Part shown: positions 1 to 12,400 of the stretch, one piece after another
Layout of the letters: every line of letters starts with the position of its first letter
How positions within the stretch are numbered: position 1 is the stretch's first letter
Position numbers and translations under genes: made by a program
Assembly (NCBI RefSeq): GCF_025399195.1
Contig: NW_026252129.1
Coordinates: 152,900-216,899 of the forward strand
Direction of reading: 5' to 3'
Origin: Umbelopsis ramanniana AG
Taxonomy: Eukaryota; Mucoromycota; Umbelopsidomycetes; Umbelopsidales; Umbelopsidaceae
DNA length: 64,000 bases
Notes under the pieces: generated by a model
Databases searched by the model: none
Told to the model about the DNA's origin: nothing
What the model saw: only the letters and a program-made list of their open reading frames with translations

Positions 1-1288
1 CTCAGCCTACAGCCACACCTGACTTGATACCGATATCGACCATCAAAACTCAGATACACCAAACGGCCGCTGAAATACCTATAACGCCACCGGCCGATAT
101 TCAGCTTCCACCACTAGAGCTTCCAAGGATTACCTCGCTAGAGTTGGTGGAGACACCTGAAGAAGTGGATATAGGCAATAATTTTTTGGAAAATACCGCT
201 TGGGTTGACCCGGACCTTATGGCAGCATTCAGTTACTTCTTTGAGGGTCCACAACTTGGGCGCAGTGGCGAAAGCGGCAACGTCAAACGAAAACGTAAAA
301 GCGACGCTGAAAAAAAAAGAGACCCACAGTCTCTGCTGGACATACCGTTTATGTTTATCTCTCTGTTAACCTACCCTGAAGTTCCACAAGAAGCGGATAA
401 CGATAAAGCACAGAAGATACGGTTCACAGGTATGCCTTACCAGACAATATATTGATGCAATGTGGGGATGCTTAGTACATCTTATTGACCTTTCATATTG
501 TTTTTTATACCTATTTTTAAAAAATCTCTGAAACAGCTCTTCGCGAAATATCATTCGTCAGGAACAGAAGACGGATGCTACTTGGGATTACCTTCTACTG
601 TTTATTCCTTCGTTTTTGTTCATTCGATTTCTTTCTTTTTGCCCTTTTTTGTACCAATTGCGGAATGCTATACCTTATGAAGAAGTCGGGCTCGGTCAAC
701 GTGACCATGGCAAAACGTGCCGTCCGACAACGAATTACGTGGGCGAGGCAGTGGACAGGACTTTTACTCAGCCGAAATAACAACACTGAAAAGTCTAGTA
801 GCAGCAATAAGGAAAAATCAAAAACTCTGCCGACAACATTGCAACGGAAGCAAACAGCTTCGTCCATTGGTTCAGTTGCCATGCTGCGAACAAATTCTAG
901 CCCTGTGGAAGTCAGACCACCAACATCTCCTGTGCCTACAGGTGCTAGCGGTAGCAGATTTTCATCCTTTGGAAAAGCACTGTTTCGACACAAAAGTAGT
1001 AAAGGAAACTCGAGCATACCACCATCTTCCGCTAATCCTGAGACTTTGAAGGTGGACACCAGGAAGGTGAGCAGAAACAGCACTATGAAAAGCCCTGATG
1101 TGGACACGCCGCCCGCTGTTTCGCCCCCCATCCAGAAATCTCTGTCGGATGCGTCGCTGCCGAAGTTGATGGCCAGCCACTCTTTAGATGAAATTATCAA
1201 TCTCAACAGTGAGGAGATAGGCAGTGGTGCACTAGAGACCGTTGATAAGACTTCTAAAGCCGCTAAGCGAATTAGCTCCTCGTTTTGA
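1..1288 (+). CDS. 3' part of an unrecognised Ser-rich protein (5' end outside window)
   Basis: The frame is open at the left edge, so the gene starts upstream. Proposed exons are <1-429 and 537-1288, with intron 430-536 opened by AG|GTATGCC and closed by AAACAG; the join keeps frame. The first piece is Pro/acidic with a basic KRKRK cluster that could be a nuclear signal. The second begins with a Phe/Leu/Cys-rich stretch, then a long Ser/Thr/Pro-rich disordered region with basic patches, ending RISSSF. No domain is recognised. The alternative is two genes: one ending at the TGA at 453-455 and a second starting at ATG 677. The T-rich, hydrophobic start of exon 2 looks intron-like, so the internal structure is uncertain while the 3' half reading to 1288 is more secure. 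Confidence 0.45.
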
Positions 1289-2018
1289 TACCCTTCCCCT
1301 TCTCTCCCTGCCGTAATTGTACCATACCAAAATACCCGCGTATTTAGACGCCGAACATGGACCAAAGAACGTACACCCATTTGTAAAAAAATTATACTAA
1401 TACTTTTAACCTAATGTCTTTTAATTCAACTGTAGAAACCATTAGCTTGCAATAAATATCACAATTTAATGGGTATCTAACTTGGATTGTACCATTCACA
1501 CTTCTCATCAAAGCGAAAACATATATGACGGTGCCTTCTACGCCTGACAGCATCAGCAATCCCCAGTTCCATTCGATAGTTTACATTTATTTTATATCAA
1601 ATCTAGAAGATAGTAGACATTCATTTAGATAAGTGTTCAAAATATATAAAAGCTTTTATGAGACTTCAAATGTGTGGAGTACTAAAGTGTACGACAGCAA
1701 CATTCCTAAAACCGTACATGTATGTAAGAAAGGCACAGCAGAAAATGTAAAAGGACATTAGCTGAGGATAAAGTTAAGAACAAGAAGGGAAAAAGGTCTG
1801 GTAAAAGAAAAAAAAGGCTTTACAAAAAGAAATAGAAGAATGAAGATAATAAAAGTAGTGTGTAAATGCTCGAACAAGACAGGTTATAAGGAGGGTATGG
1901 GTTGTTCCAGTGACACCTTGAGCGACAACCTCCAGGATTATCCCAACCAGGCATTAATACATCGTGTTTGTTGTTGTGGAGTCTAAGAAAAAGGAAAGGT
2001 GATAGAGGGCGATTGTAA
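1289..2018. other. Intergenic, convergent 3' ends
   Basis: This lies between the 3' end of the Ser-rich gene and the 3' end of CNOT9 on the other strand. It is AT-rich, with AATAAA-like hexamers around 1451. No coding exon or RNA gene is seen. Confidence 0.5.
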
Positions 2019-3372
2019 TTATGGAGCTTGTACGTTGTCAGATAGGTGGACAAGTAGCTGAGCTAGGCAGCGCTTGGTGGTAATATCTTCTTTAAGGGCT
2101 TGCGAAAAAGTGGCATCGCGCAAAGGCTCTGGGAGGCACTGACGGAGCGCTTCACGAGCACGAGGGTTTTCTGAAAGTCGCAAGTAACAGCGAATGACAT
2201 GCTTGAGCAGGCGGATGGCTTGGGTCTCAACCAAATTGTTCACCATATTGTTGAGCACGGTAGCGACTGCATAGAAACGTTCATACGTTTGGCAGATGTA
2301 CAGCTAAGTTGAATTTCGCATGTGGTTATTATTAATATAAGTGTATCGCCTCTCTGATGTTTCCCTGGTGACTTACCAGTCCTGTCTCGTCCAACAAAAT
2401 TTTCTGAACAATGAAGATAGCCACTGTCTTAGAAAGCTCGCTTCCAGTTTCCATGATGCGCAAGCATAGGGGAATTATTTCAGTCGAAAGTAGGAAATTG
2501 ATAACATCTGGATTATCGTTCTAGTGGAATATACCGTTGGAATTAAAAAATCTATGCACATTTTGGCATTGAAAAAAGCCCGAACTTAGCCTTACCTTGA
2601 CTAAAGCGCCAATAACACCTAGACTAGTAAGGCGCAAGTATTCAAACGGTCTAGTCTTGCTGGTTGTATTAAGAAATGGGTACAAAAACAACGGGATATG
2701 AGCTGTAAAAGGAACGTAGGAGAGCATGAAAGGGTGAGTAACAGAAATACAACGTGCAAGCCCTTTGTGATATACATAAACGTAGATAATTACCACTGAG
2801 AAAAAGAGTTCTAGTCTCCTGGTGGCTCGCAACGCACTGAAGGAGGGCAAGTGCATTACATACGCGGTTCGAGGCAATGCCTGTTAAGGATGGAGGAGAC
2901 AACAAAGGATATACAGATACGATCTCTTGCAATAACGCAGACATGACACCTAGATAGACGAGAACGTTAGTCAGTTTAGTTGGACATTGGTCAAGTTGAA
3001 GTCGAACGTCATAGAATTGCTCAAATTACCAAATGAATGCCAAAGGATCAACGCAAGGTCGTCGTACTGCTCCCTCTTCTTACTTAATTCCAACAAGGCT
3101 TGCTCTCTTAAATTAGGGTTAAGAAGCTCTAAGACAAGGGTGTAGATTTTTTCCTCGTCCAACTGAGCAAGTTTATGTTGAACTTGCTCATGTTGTTGCT
3201 GCTGGCTTTGCTGCTGCTGAAAGTTCTGCTGTAAAGGCATTTGATTCGACATTAACGCAGCCGCGTAAGCTGTGTACGGATCAGACCGTGTTCCTGTGCT
3301 TGCTGACATAGGAAGCTGCTGCGACCGGTGGTTGAGGTATTGTTGGAGTTGCGGGTTATTATTATGCTGCAT
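2019..3372 (-). CDS. rcd1: CCR4-NOT complex subunit CNOT9/Rcd1/Caf40
   Basis: Exons (minus) 3372-3030, 2949-2794, 2702-2596, 2520-2377 and 2303-2019 give 344 aa. The family is the armadillo-like scaffold of the CCR4-NOT deadenylation complex, which acts in cytoplasmic mRNA decay and translational repression. After a Gln/Asn-rich N-terminal tail (residues 1-85, with QQQQ runs) the whole conserved Rcd1 domain follows: [91 protein letters not shown] and [21 protein letters not shown]. Introns are 73-91 nt. One local oddity is Cys where most family members have Trp in the TTKRWLAQL motif near the C terminus. The glutamine-rich tail is typical of fungal orthologues. Assignment is very secure. Confidence 0.95.
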
Positions 3373-3646
3373 TTACGAGAATGGAAACAAAAAGAAATTT
3401 GATATCCAAGTTAAATTCCCAGAAAACGAAGTGAAGAATGGTACGATTGTAGAGAGTGTGAGCAAAATCGTTGTCACTGCAAAAATCACTGAGCCGAGCG
3501 AGATTTTTTCATTTTCAATGGCAAAATAAAAAGATTTTCAATTTTATTCAAATCCCATTACTTTTTTTTTTTACATAGCTATGTGCAAGAGTGAAGTGGT
3601 GTGAGGACGATAAAACTTATATACAGCAGATCAGACTTTTCTTCCT

Positions 3647-4205
3647 TTAAAGCTTGTTGGAGACATCGCTGGCAGTCTGGCGGGCCTTGCCGGCAACTTC
3701 TTCAGCCTTTCCCTTGGTCTTCTCTGATACATGGCTGGCTTCCCTTGAGACATCGGATGCAACTTCATCTGCCTTCTTCTTTCCAAGGCCAACGGCTTCC
3801 TTGGTCTTCTGAACAACAGTTTCAACGGCTTCAATGCCCTTAGCAATACCTTGTCCGGCGGCAAGGTTAGCATCATGGCTGGCCCTTTCGGCGGCGCCCT
3901 TGATACCCTTCTCTTGGTATGTATCCTTGACACGGTTGGCCTCATTGACTCCTTGTTCAGCTGTTTCCAAGACCTTGTCGGCTCCCTTGCCAGCCTTCAT
4001 ATTGACGTCTTGAGCAACTTCCTTTGTCTTATCGACAGCAGACTTTCGCTGATAAAAAACCGTTAGTAAATGATGATAGTCTACGAAGAGGATCACTAAG
4101 TTCGTGCGTTACCTGAGCAGCGTAGACTGTGAAACAACGAGCCTGTTGTTGGGCAAGTCCCTTGTAAAGAGTAGAGCTGGCTTGGATGCGAGTGATGAAT
4201 GACAT
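3647..4205 (-). CDS. LEA-like amphipathic repeat protein, probably mitochondrial
   Basis: Exons 4205-4113 and 4048-3647 give 164 aa. The first 31 residues (MSFITRIQASSTLYKG...ARCF) are basic and hydroxylated without acids, as expected of a mitochondrial presequence. The rest is a run of 11-mer-like segments rich in Ala, Lys, Glu, Asp and Gly (KTKEVAQDVNMKAGKGADKV, KTKEAVGLGKKKADEVAS, KTKGKAEEVAGKARQTAS), the hallmark of group 3 LEA (LEA_4-type) proteins, which fold into amphipathic helices on drying and protect membranes and enzymes. Function is inferred from this composition. A TATA-like element at 4257-4264 lies about 50 nt upstream of the ATG, which fits strong or inducible expression. It is divergent from the Spo7-like gene. 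Confidence 0.75.
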
Positions 4206-4256
4206 TTTTTGATAGTAGATAACCTGATGAATAAATAATCAGAGAAATTGTAAGGC

Positions 4257-4264
4257 TTTATATA
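4257..4264 (-). promoter_or_regulatory. TATA-like box of the LEA-like gene
   Basis: TATATAAA on the minus strand, 52-59 nt upstream of the LEA start codon and inside the short divergent region shared with the Spo7-like gene. Confidence 0.4.
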
Positions 4265-4427
4265 TTGCATTTTTAATGCGACCAGATCTTCGAGTTGACG
4301 CAAAAAATCCAGACGTCATTGTGAATTCATCCTGATCGTCTCAGCACGTTGAGAATTTTTGGATGCCCGCCAGATTTTCTCCCAGTCGTGATGCAGAAGG
4401 CTGCCGCAAAACTCAGGTTCAAGTGGG

Positions 4428-5297
4428 ATGGCTATGGTCCAAGAAGAAGCCATGCCACCTTCGCCCGATCCTGTAACGCAGACTCTTGACACCACTTCTG
4501 GCCCTCCTCCGTCAGCGGAGCAGGTTTCGAAGGTCACTAATCGACACATGGACACAGCTACCTATAGAGATCTGGTCATCTTTGAGGAGAGATTGCGGGG
4601 TAACATGCGACGACTTCAGAGGAGAAAGAAGAAGTATGAAGGTATGCACGAAGCTTATAGACATGAAATGTGTGAAGTGGATGCTTACAAGATATCTTTT
4701 GCAGCCATATTGGTACTGTTCGTGGTACTGATAGCTTACTTTTCATATGCTGTGTTTATCCATCCTAGTTCGGTACGGAAAATTTATATCATATGTCGTT
4801 GAAGTCTATATTTTTATCAAAGGTCTAACATCTCGTTTAGATCTCATTATTAGTAATCTTCAACAAGATATGTTTGTTCGGCGTGGTGATGCTGGCTTTT
4901 CTGTTCTTCTGGAGCGGCATGTACAGAGAGAAAGTTGTTTATGCAGCCAAGTAAGTTGTACTCAGAGTGTGAATGTGCTAATAGAAACCAAGAAACTAAT
5001 GATGCTCTTGCTGAAAGGTTTGTGCCACACTGCAACAAGGCTTTAAGATCTTTTAATCTACACTTCAACCGTGATGATAACGGTCAACTGTCCTTTTATA
5101 AGAAGATACCAAAGCAGTTTCAAGAAGGGTTCAACGCTTACAGACAACATTATTATGTACGAAAGAAGGCAAGGAAGGCAGCTAAGGCTGCAGGCGGGCA
5201 GAGACAACCTGCAAGTCTCTCCAATTCTTCTTCCAAGCAACAGCACGGCCAAAAGCAAACAGTCCCTACTGATAGTACCAAAGCTAAATCTACATAA
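4428..5297 (+). CDS. spo7: Nuclear envelope phosphatase regulatory subunit (Spo7 / NEP1-R1 / TMEM188 family)
   Basis: Exons 4428-4772, 4841-4950 and 5018-5297 give 244 aa. Spo7 binds the Nem1/CTDNEP1 phosphatase, which dephosphorylates lipin (Pah1) and so controls phospholipid versus triacylglycerol synthesis and nuclear membrane growth. The sequence shows the family layout: a disordered N terminus, a basic amphipathic helix (YRDLVIFEERLRGNMRRLQ), two transmembrane segments (about 89-110 and 116-143) with a short IHPSS link, then a conserved cytosolic segment (VPHCNKALRSFNLHFNRDDN...LSFYKKIP) and a basic Ser/Gln-rich tail. The C-terminal half is closer to animal NEP1-R1 than to budding-yeast Spo7. 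The Nem1 partner is not in this window. Confidence 0.85.
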
Positions 5298-5987
5298 CCT
5301 ACTTTCTCAACATATATTTGTATATAGACCGCCCGCCTTGTAATGTATACTTCCCTCCAATCTTCTGATGTTTTTGAAATAACCCCAGTGAGCACGCCAA
5401 CAAAGCGAATCTAACATATGAGCGGCTTTTCTTCATATTCAGTTTCGTGTAGCGCATTAATCACTTTTGTCCATACCGTCGTCGCCTGGCTCCCTTTTAT
5501 TAGTCCCCAATGGCAAAAATAAATGACGATCTGTTGATATTGTATTTTATTGAACAACGCTGCAGCGGTTCATGCGCTTCGGAGGTTAGTAGGAGTGTAT
5601 TGATGGGGTTTCAAAAGTTACGTAAGTGCAGCCGTTGGTAAGGAAGGCGCAATGATGAAGCTTGCTGAGAATAATAAAACCCAAAAGCTTTCCTTTCCGA
5701 CGTCATTATACTGCCTTTGAAACTGAGACGAATATACCCACTCCTAATCATGCAGACGCTGAAAGGAATTTCTTCTATATTTTATTACATAACGAAAACT
5801 CTTTCAATCATTCGCATATGACAGCAACACCCCGCGGTTCTAGGCGCTGCGCAGGCCATTATAATGTCATACGAGGAAGGAATGAAGTCTTACTGGCTTA
5901 ATGATGACCTTTCATCAATCTCGGTATAATTTTTTTCTTGGCTACATGAACAGTACATTTATAACTAATTGAATGGAGATAATTCTA
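5298..5987. other. Intergenic, convergent 3' ends
   Basis: This separates the 3' ends of the Spo7-like gene and the NIMA-type kinase. A short open frame (5662-5901) has no family signal and no supporting splice context. Nothing else is seen. Confidence 0.5.
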
Positions 5988-8102
5988 TCACATAGTTCTA
6001 GTAATTGGGCTCGGTATCTCATTGATGCGCTGAATCTGGATATGACAGGCTTTATCTGTCTTCAGAGGAGCCAGTTTTAGGTTGGTTATAGCGTCGTAAA
6101 ATGAATCATCGTCATTCGAGAAAAGCGAGGAAACAGATGAAGCATCAGTGCTGACTGAGGTCCTTTGGGATACATCTGAAGGAGAAGATGACACTGCAGA
6201 TCTGCTCGAAGAGAGAGACGAGCTGCAACCATCCCGAGAGGGGATGGTGATGTGAGGATGGTCCAAAGACCTCAGAGTACCAGAAAATCGCGACGGCTGT
6301 TGTACCGAATATGATCGACTGATGCCACGACTGGGTACTGCAGGAGAAATATTTGTTAAGCAACGTGTAGATGCATCGTTGGAAAATAATTTAGGCAACG
6401 TTCTCCAACCTTGAAGCTGCTCACCCTCGTACATCCGCGATTGTTGGGAAAGATCTTGTAACTTTTCCTGAATTATCCTTTCTTTTTGTGCTAGACTTTC
6501 TTCTTTACGAGTAAGTCTGTGTAATTTCGTGTTCAATTCCTTCTCTCGTTTTTCTATCTCTGCCATACGCTCTTGGTTATTTTTTTGCTGATTGGCAAGA
6601 TCCTTCTCATATTGATCGAGTTTTGATCGCCTAAAGAAAAGGGTTTAAGTTATTGGGCACGCATTGAGTAAGATAAATGATCTTGCATTACTTACAGCAA
6701 GTTAATTTCAATGCTGTCCTGGCATCTCTGTATTTTTTCCAACTTGAAGAAATCCAGAGTAGTGGGTCGTTTAGATGGCTAGAATAATGGAACATTACGC
6801 TGTGAATACAATCTCGTCACATTATAATCATTACCTTTTTCTCACTTACATTTGTGTGCATCATGGCTTTTATCATACTATGAAGTTGAGGAGAGTACTG
6901 CTTTGGAAATGATCCGGTTTTACCAGACTTGATCTTTGCTGCAAGGGCATGCTGCGTCTTTGCTTGAAATGGTGGTCTGCAATTCATGTGTGCCAGAATG
7001 GATTAGTTTACTTGACATTGACAGGATTCCATCGAGGTATGGTGCAAATACTAACTCCAACGCGCAGAGTTCAAATGTCAGACAACCTAATGCCCAGACA
7101 TCCGATTTCATATCGTATGAAGACTCATTGATCAGTTCCTGAGCGCATATCGTAATTCCCGTATTTGATAAGAAGAAGAAAAAGGGAAATTGAGAAAAGC
7201 TGGTATCATGCGTAATACATGAAATGGATCCTTACCGGTGACATATAAAATGGAGTCTACATGATAAGATGAACCTATCAGTATTATTGGCACAAAAATG
7301 AAAGCATCATGAGCCTTAAGAATATACATACACCAACAAAAGTCCTCGCCATATCTGCACCAGCACTTAAGGTCCTGGAGAGGCCAAAATCTCCCAGTTT
7401 GACGTTTCTTTGATCGTCCAAAAATACTGCATAAAGAGCAAAAATACTTGAATGGACCTTCACTTAAATCCGTTTATGGAATCTGCCTTCACTTACCATT
7501 GTCTGGTTTCAGATCTCTATGCAAAATGGCAACAGATGACTTGCTCTCCTCTCGTCCGCTTTTACCATGATGGCACTCGCGAAGAGCCATCAACATTTGT
7601 GTCAGCAGTATCCAGATAACGTCTTCTTGAAGATATTTCCTAAAGTGAATCAAAAAGCAAAAATGAGAGAATGCTTTAAAAAATGAATATTCAACGCTGA
7701 TACCATTCTTACCCTTCCTGCTTGCATTTTCGAATGACAGACGACAAATCCCCACCGTCGCAGTACTCCATCAATATATACAGCATGCAATTCTTCCGAT
7801 CAATGATACGTTCATAATAGCGGACAATATTGGGATGCTTAAGTTCTCGCAAAATATTGACTTCTGCTACTAGTTGACGCTTTTCCTTCTCGCTCATCTT
7901 GCGATAGTCTATTTCCTTGCATGCCAATATCTGGAGACCGAAGAAAGTGAGTACACGATATTGGTCACTTAAAGGCGTCGGACAATTTTATAATCAGTAC
8001 CTGTCCATCTGAGATTCTTCTAACTTTTCTTATGAGGCCGAAGGAACCTGAACCGCATACTTCTAATGGCTCGAAGTGAGATGTGAATTCTGTACTAGAC
8101 AT
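5988..8102 (-). CDS. nimA: NIMA-related serine/threonine kinase (NimA/Fin1/Kin3/Nek2 type)
   Basis: Exons 8102-8001, 7930-7713, 7639-7497, 7426-7332, 7256-7236, 7138-7056, 6976-6850, 6778-6696 and 6630-5988 give 504 aa. The N-terminal kinase domain (about 10-280) carries a glycine loop GSGSFG, the VAIK-type lysine in ILACKEID, ILHRDLKPDN, the DFGLS metal site, and an activation loop ending TFVGTPFYMSPELI, as in Nek kinases. A coiled coil (about 285-365, many E/K/Q heptads) follows, then a Ser-rich tail, the standard NIMA design for mitotic entry, spindle-pole and nuclear-pore functions. At 504 aa it lies between Kin3 (435) and NimA (699). Exon 5 is only 21 nt. Several insertions in the N-lobe and hinge (HHGKSGREESK) are not usual. 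Confidence 0.9.
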
Positions 8103-8372
8103 ATGTTGGCAAATTTAAATAGGTTCGGGTAACAATTGTATAGAGTAGATATAACAAGAAAGAAGAAAGAAGTAGCAATGACTGGAAAGAACTGGTCGAA
8201 TCTGTTATATCTCGGATCCAGCCAATTCAGGATGCAGCTTTACAATAAGCTCCGTACACCAACAACCCAATGAAATTTATAGTTAAGGCCATTGTATTGT
8301 ATCATAGTTTATGTATATGGAGGAGAAGATTAATCCGAAGAGAGATTATGTATCAAACTTCGAAAGATATAT

Positions 8373-9432
8373 TTATGGACTTTGCGGCGATTGCGGGCCA
8401 GCATTGCCAACTGTGTTGTTACGGTTTGGCCGTCTTGCCTGTGGATCTTCCAATGAGCTCTCCAGAAGCGACATTTGACGATCAATGACATCTGCCGTCT
8501 TTGAAACCATGCTCTCCACTGCTTGTAACGCTGACTGCTTGCGACTTTGAAAACTTATAAACATCCATAATTAGTTGATCAAATATTTTAACTGTGTTGC
8601 TTTCGTTCCGTTACTTTACCTGTCACTTTCCGTTACTGTCTTTAATCGAACCTGGACATTCTCCATGGCTCCCTTGCTAAGTGACATTGCTCTGTTTTTG
8701 GTTTGTTGGAAACTTTGGCATACACACAATCTGTTAGCAACTTGATTTTCATATCATAAATCCCGCTTGTGTTTCGACAACGTACTTTTCACTCTCCAAA
8801 GCTTTTTGTGTAGAACTAAATATAGAGAATACACTTTTGCTAAGGTTCTCGTATGCGGCCTTGGATGCTTGAGCTAGGTAATCCTCCTTCGGTGATGAGG
8901 TTCCTTTGGTGGGTGAGAGTGGCAAAGGGGATCCCGTTCGCTCCATCCTATCAGGCGACCGGGTTGGTGTCATCACTCGAGTCCATGTATCTTTCAGTAA
9001 CGTCAGCTCTTCCTCTTGAGCAGCAAGCTCCTCTTTAAGGGCTGATATCCGCGCCTCTTTCTGAGCAATGTATCGCATTAATTCATCTTTCTGTTCCGCC
9101 AGGTTAGTAGGTGGTTTTCTTGCTTGACTTTGACCTGTTTCACCCTGTATAAACATTTATATATCAGCTGGATACCATCTAATTAACGGTATGGCCGGGA
9201 ACGATAACTTTACCTCGTCACCGTCGGCGTTGGCGCCATCATCATACTCATCGCCCAAGATGTCTCTCAGTTCCTTTTCCAAATCGTGAGATGTGTAGTT
9301 TTTCTGACTGTTCACAGAAGCCTCATGGTCGCTGTCTTCATCGGCAAAAAAGTCGTTATGGTCCTGAGGATCAAGCATGTCTAAATTCCCGAGGTTGTGA
9401 GAGAAGTTGGAAACCTTGCCTCGTTTTGGCAA
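8373..9432 (-). CDS. Uncharacterised coiled-coil protein
   Basis: Exons 9432-9214, 9144-8786, 8730-8620 and 8553-8373 give 289 aa; the last acceptor could also be 9 nt downstream. The N terminus is acidic (FFADEDSDHEAS, DILGDEYDDGANADGDE). Residues about 85-130 form a coiled coil (LAEQKDELMRYIAQKEARIS, LKEELAAQEEELTLLKDTW), followed by a Ser-Pro segment with SP/TP sites (TPTRSPDRMERTGSPLPLSP), a second helical region and a Gln/Ser/Pro tail. It looks like a soluble phosphoprotein scaffold or trafficking factor, but I do not recognise the family and assign no function. Confidence 0.7.
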
Positions 9433-9726
9433 CCAGCCAAATTTACCCTTTTCTGATGACTTTCTTGTCTACCGCACTGTCGTCACACAAAGTCTCTTCG
9501 CACTTTGCGCGAAACGTGACCAACGTGAAGTCGACAATGTGATATCAACATACTTGCTTGTATGTGGCATGTATCATATGCAATTGAATCAATGGCTCAG
9601 ACACGACTGGTAAATGGAAAGCAAGAAATCGATGGCAACAAACCAGAACCATTTGTCTAGGCAAAGCATAGAAAACTCATATACAATTTATTTAATAGAT
9701 GTTTTTAAAATACAAGCGACATTCAC

Positions 9727-12400
9727 TTATTTGACCCACTTGGCAGTGTTAGTAAGCTCGAATTCAACCTTTCCTCTAATGTCAGTGACAGAAGAGCCAA
9801 CAAGGGCTTCGAATGCACCTTGCTCGGCAACCCAAGTGTTCTGTTGGTCATCATAGAAACCAAGAGCATACTTGTCAAGGACAAGGTCAACGGTGACAGT
9901 CTGACCAGCAGGGACATTGACCTTCTTGAAGCTTCGGAGCTCCTTCAAAGGTCTATGGAGGGAAGAGACCTTGTCGTGCACGTACACTTGAACGACTTCC
10001 TTGCCATCGACTTGGCTAGTGTTGGTAACATCAACAGATACGGTGATAGTGCCATCAGCTTCGAGAGTGGGCTGGTTGACACGAACATTCTTGTATTCAA
10101 AGGTAGAGTATGAGAGACCGTGTCCGAAGGGGAAGAGGACGGGTGCCTTTCTGACATCATAATATTTATAGCCAATGTAGAGACCTTCACCATAGTGGAC
10201 ATGTCCATTGTCACCAGGATAGTTGATGAATGCGGGGGTATCTTCAATTCTGATGGGGAAAGTTGTAGGAAGCTTGCCGGAGGGGTTGACCTTACCGAAC
10301 AAAACATCGGCGATGGCGTTACCAGCTTCCTGACCCAAGTACCAGGCTTGAAGGATGCTAGGAACATCATCAACCCATGGCATGTTGATGGGAGTGCCGG
10401 ATTGGTTGACAAGGACAAGGTTCTTGTTAGCCTTTGCGACAGCAGAGATAAGCTCATCTTGCTTGCCAGCCAATTGCATAGTAGCTCTGTCTTCTCCTTC
10501 AGTTTCCCATTCACCGTTCAAACCAGCGACGATGATGACGGCATCAGCGGTCTTGGCAAGTTCAACAGCATCTTCAATGATGTTGGGGTTCATTTCCTCG
10601 ACAATACCGAAGCGAATAGCAGGAAGGTCACGGGGATGAGTGGAACGCTCAAACTCAATGACGATTTCAACAGCCTCACCAGCTTGCATCTGGAAGGTAG
10701 CGGTTCTCTCAGCTGAACCAGAATCGAAGAAAATACCAGGCTTATCTTGAGAAGTCCAGTTGTCAATGACTTCTTCTCCATTAATGAAGATTTTGCTGAG
10801 ACCGGAAGAGGCTAATCCAATGATGTGGTTTCCAGTAGTCTCAGGAGTATAAAGAGTGGTCAGGCGTGCAGAGAAATGCTTGCCGTCAATGCCTTCTGGC
10901 AGACCGTCAAACAACCAAATTCTAGATGAACGTTGGACAAATCTGGAGTGGAATTCGCTAAATCCAGAACCGACGAAGTATTCAAAAGCGACACCGTTTT
11001 CACCATCCTTGGTCTTCATTTTGCCGTCCAAAACGGTGCACCACTTGTGAGTGTAGCATCCAAGGGCGTGAGCAAGTTCAACCTCAGTAGAGACAGCGTT
11101 CTTAATACCCTCGAAGGGAGAGATCGTGTAGTGAGTTCTGACACTTGCACTTCCACCGCCCATAACAATAGCTTGCTGAGCGTTGGGTCCAATGATGGCG
11201 ATCTTCTTCAGCTTGCTGGCATCCAAAGGAAGAACGTTGTTCTCGTTCTTGAGCAAAACAATAGACTCAGCGCCAGCTTCTCGGATGATCTGTCTATGTT
11301 CTTCCTTGTCAATGCCTTCTTCAGGCTTCTCTTCCGGATCCTCAAACTTTCCGGCCTTAACAGCCAATTCCAAAACCTTACGGGCACGTTCATTGATGGT
11401 CTCTTCTGTAACTTCGCCTGCCTTAACAGCAGCGACAAGCTTTTCACCACGGATTCTGGTGGGTCCGGGCATTTCTAAATCCAAACCGGCATTGGCAGTT
11501 CCGGCAACAGAGTGGGCTCCGAACCTATTTTCCATGTGTGCTACGTTTAGTAATTTCTTTGAGCATGATGCAATGTGTAAACAAAAACTTACCAGTCGGA
11601 CATGACAAGGCCGTCATATTCCCATTCTCCTCTCAAGATCTCCTTGATAGTATGAGAGTTTTCACTGGCCATAACACCGTTAATCTGGTTATAGGAAGTC
11701 ATGATACAGCCGGGGTTAGCCTCACGAACTGCCTGTTGGAAAGGAGCGAGATACAATTCGCGAAGGGTTCTTTCATCAAGATCAGAGCTGATGGTAAAGC
11801 GCTCGAACTCTGTATCGTTAACAGCAAAGTGCTTGGCCGTAGCAAAGACACCCTCGCTTTGAACACCCTTGATGTAAGCAGAAGCCAAAGAACCAGTCAA
11901 GTAAGGATCCTCGGAATAGCACTCGAAGTTACGTCCTCCAATAGGGGTTCTGTGCAAGTTAATTGTAGGAGCTGCAAGTACAATGTATGAGTAACAAATC
12001 TCTAATTCACGTTCTGAAAGGAACGTGGGTCGACTTACCCAAAAGGACTTGAGCAGATTTTGACTTGAGATCATCGCCAAGGGCGGCGCCGACCTTTTGA
12101 ACAACTTCAGGATCGAAAGTAGCACCCAATGCGACACCAGCAGGGAAACAAGCAGCTGACTTGCCATCACTAAACTCACCGCCTCTAGCTCCATTGGGGC
12201 CGTCTGACACCTATGATGTATCGTGTCAGTAACGACACATATATTGAAAAGTGAAATATGTAAAAGCATTATATCTCTACCTTCACGGAAGGAATGTTCA
12301 GGCGTGGAATGGCAGCTGTACGCCAGGTATCAGCACCAGCAAGGAGGGAGACCTTCTCTTCCAAAGTGAGTTCAGCCAAAAGGTTATCAATATCGACCAT
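9727..12400 (-). CDS. bgl: Family GH3 beta-glucosidase with PA14 insert, no signal peptide
   Basis: Exons 12400-12281, 12210-12039, 11971-11593 and 11524-9727 give 822 aa, the size of Kluyveromyces BglI and Aspergillus BglI/BglJ (about 840). It hydrolyses terminal beta-D-glucosides such as cellobiose. Domain order: TIM-like barrel (1-290) with KVSDGPNGARG, KHFAVNDTEFERF and the nucleophile Asp223 in VMSDW; a second alpha/beta sandwich interrupted by a PA14 carbohydrate-binding insert (about 398-530, YVGSGFSEFHSR-like start through PAIRFGI); then a fibronectin III-like C-terminal domain. The protein starts directly at MVDIDNLLAELTLEEKV with no signal peptide, so it is probably intracellular and acts on imported disaccharides. 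The intron at 11592-11525 splits the codon of the Trp after the nucleophile. Confidence 0.93.

Noticed and set aside
595-1380. 261-aa minus-strand open frame opposite the Ser-rich gene
   Set aside because: Antisense to a better-supported frame; composition is the mirror of Ser/Thr codons and shows no family signal.
10120-10716. 198-aa plus-strand frame inside the beta-glucosidase gene
   Set aside because: Lies wholly antisense to the conserved GH3 exon; shadow frame.
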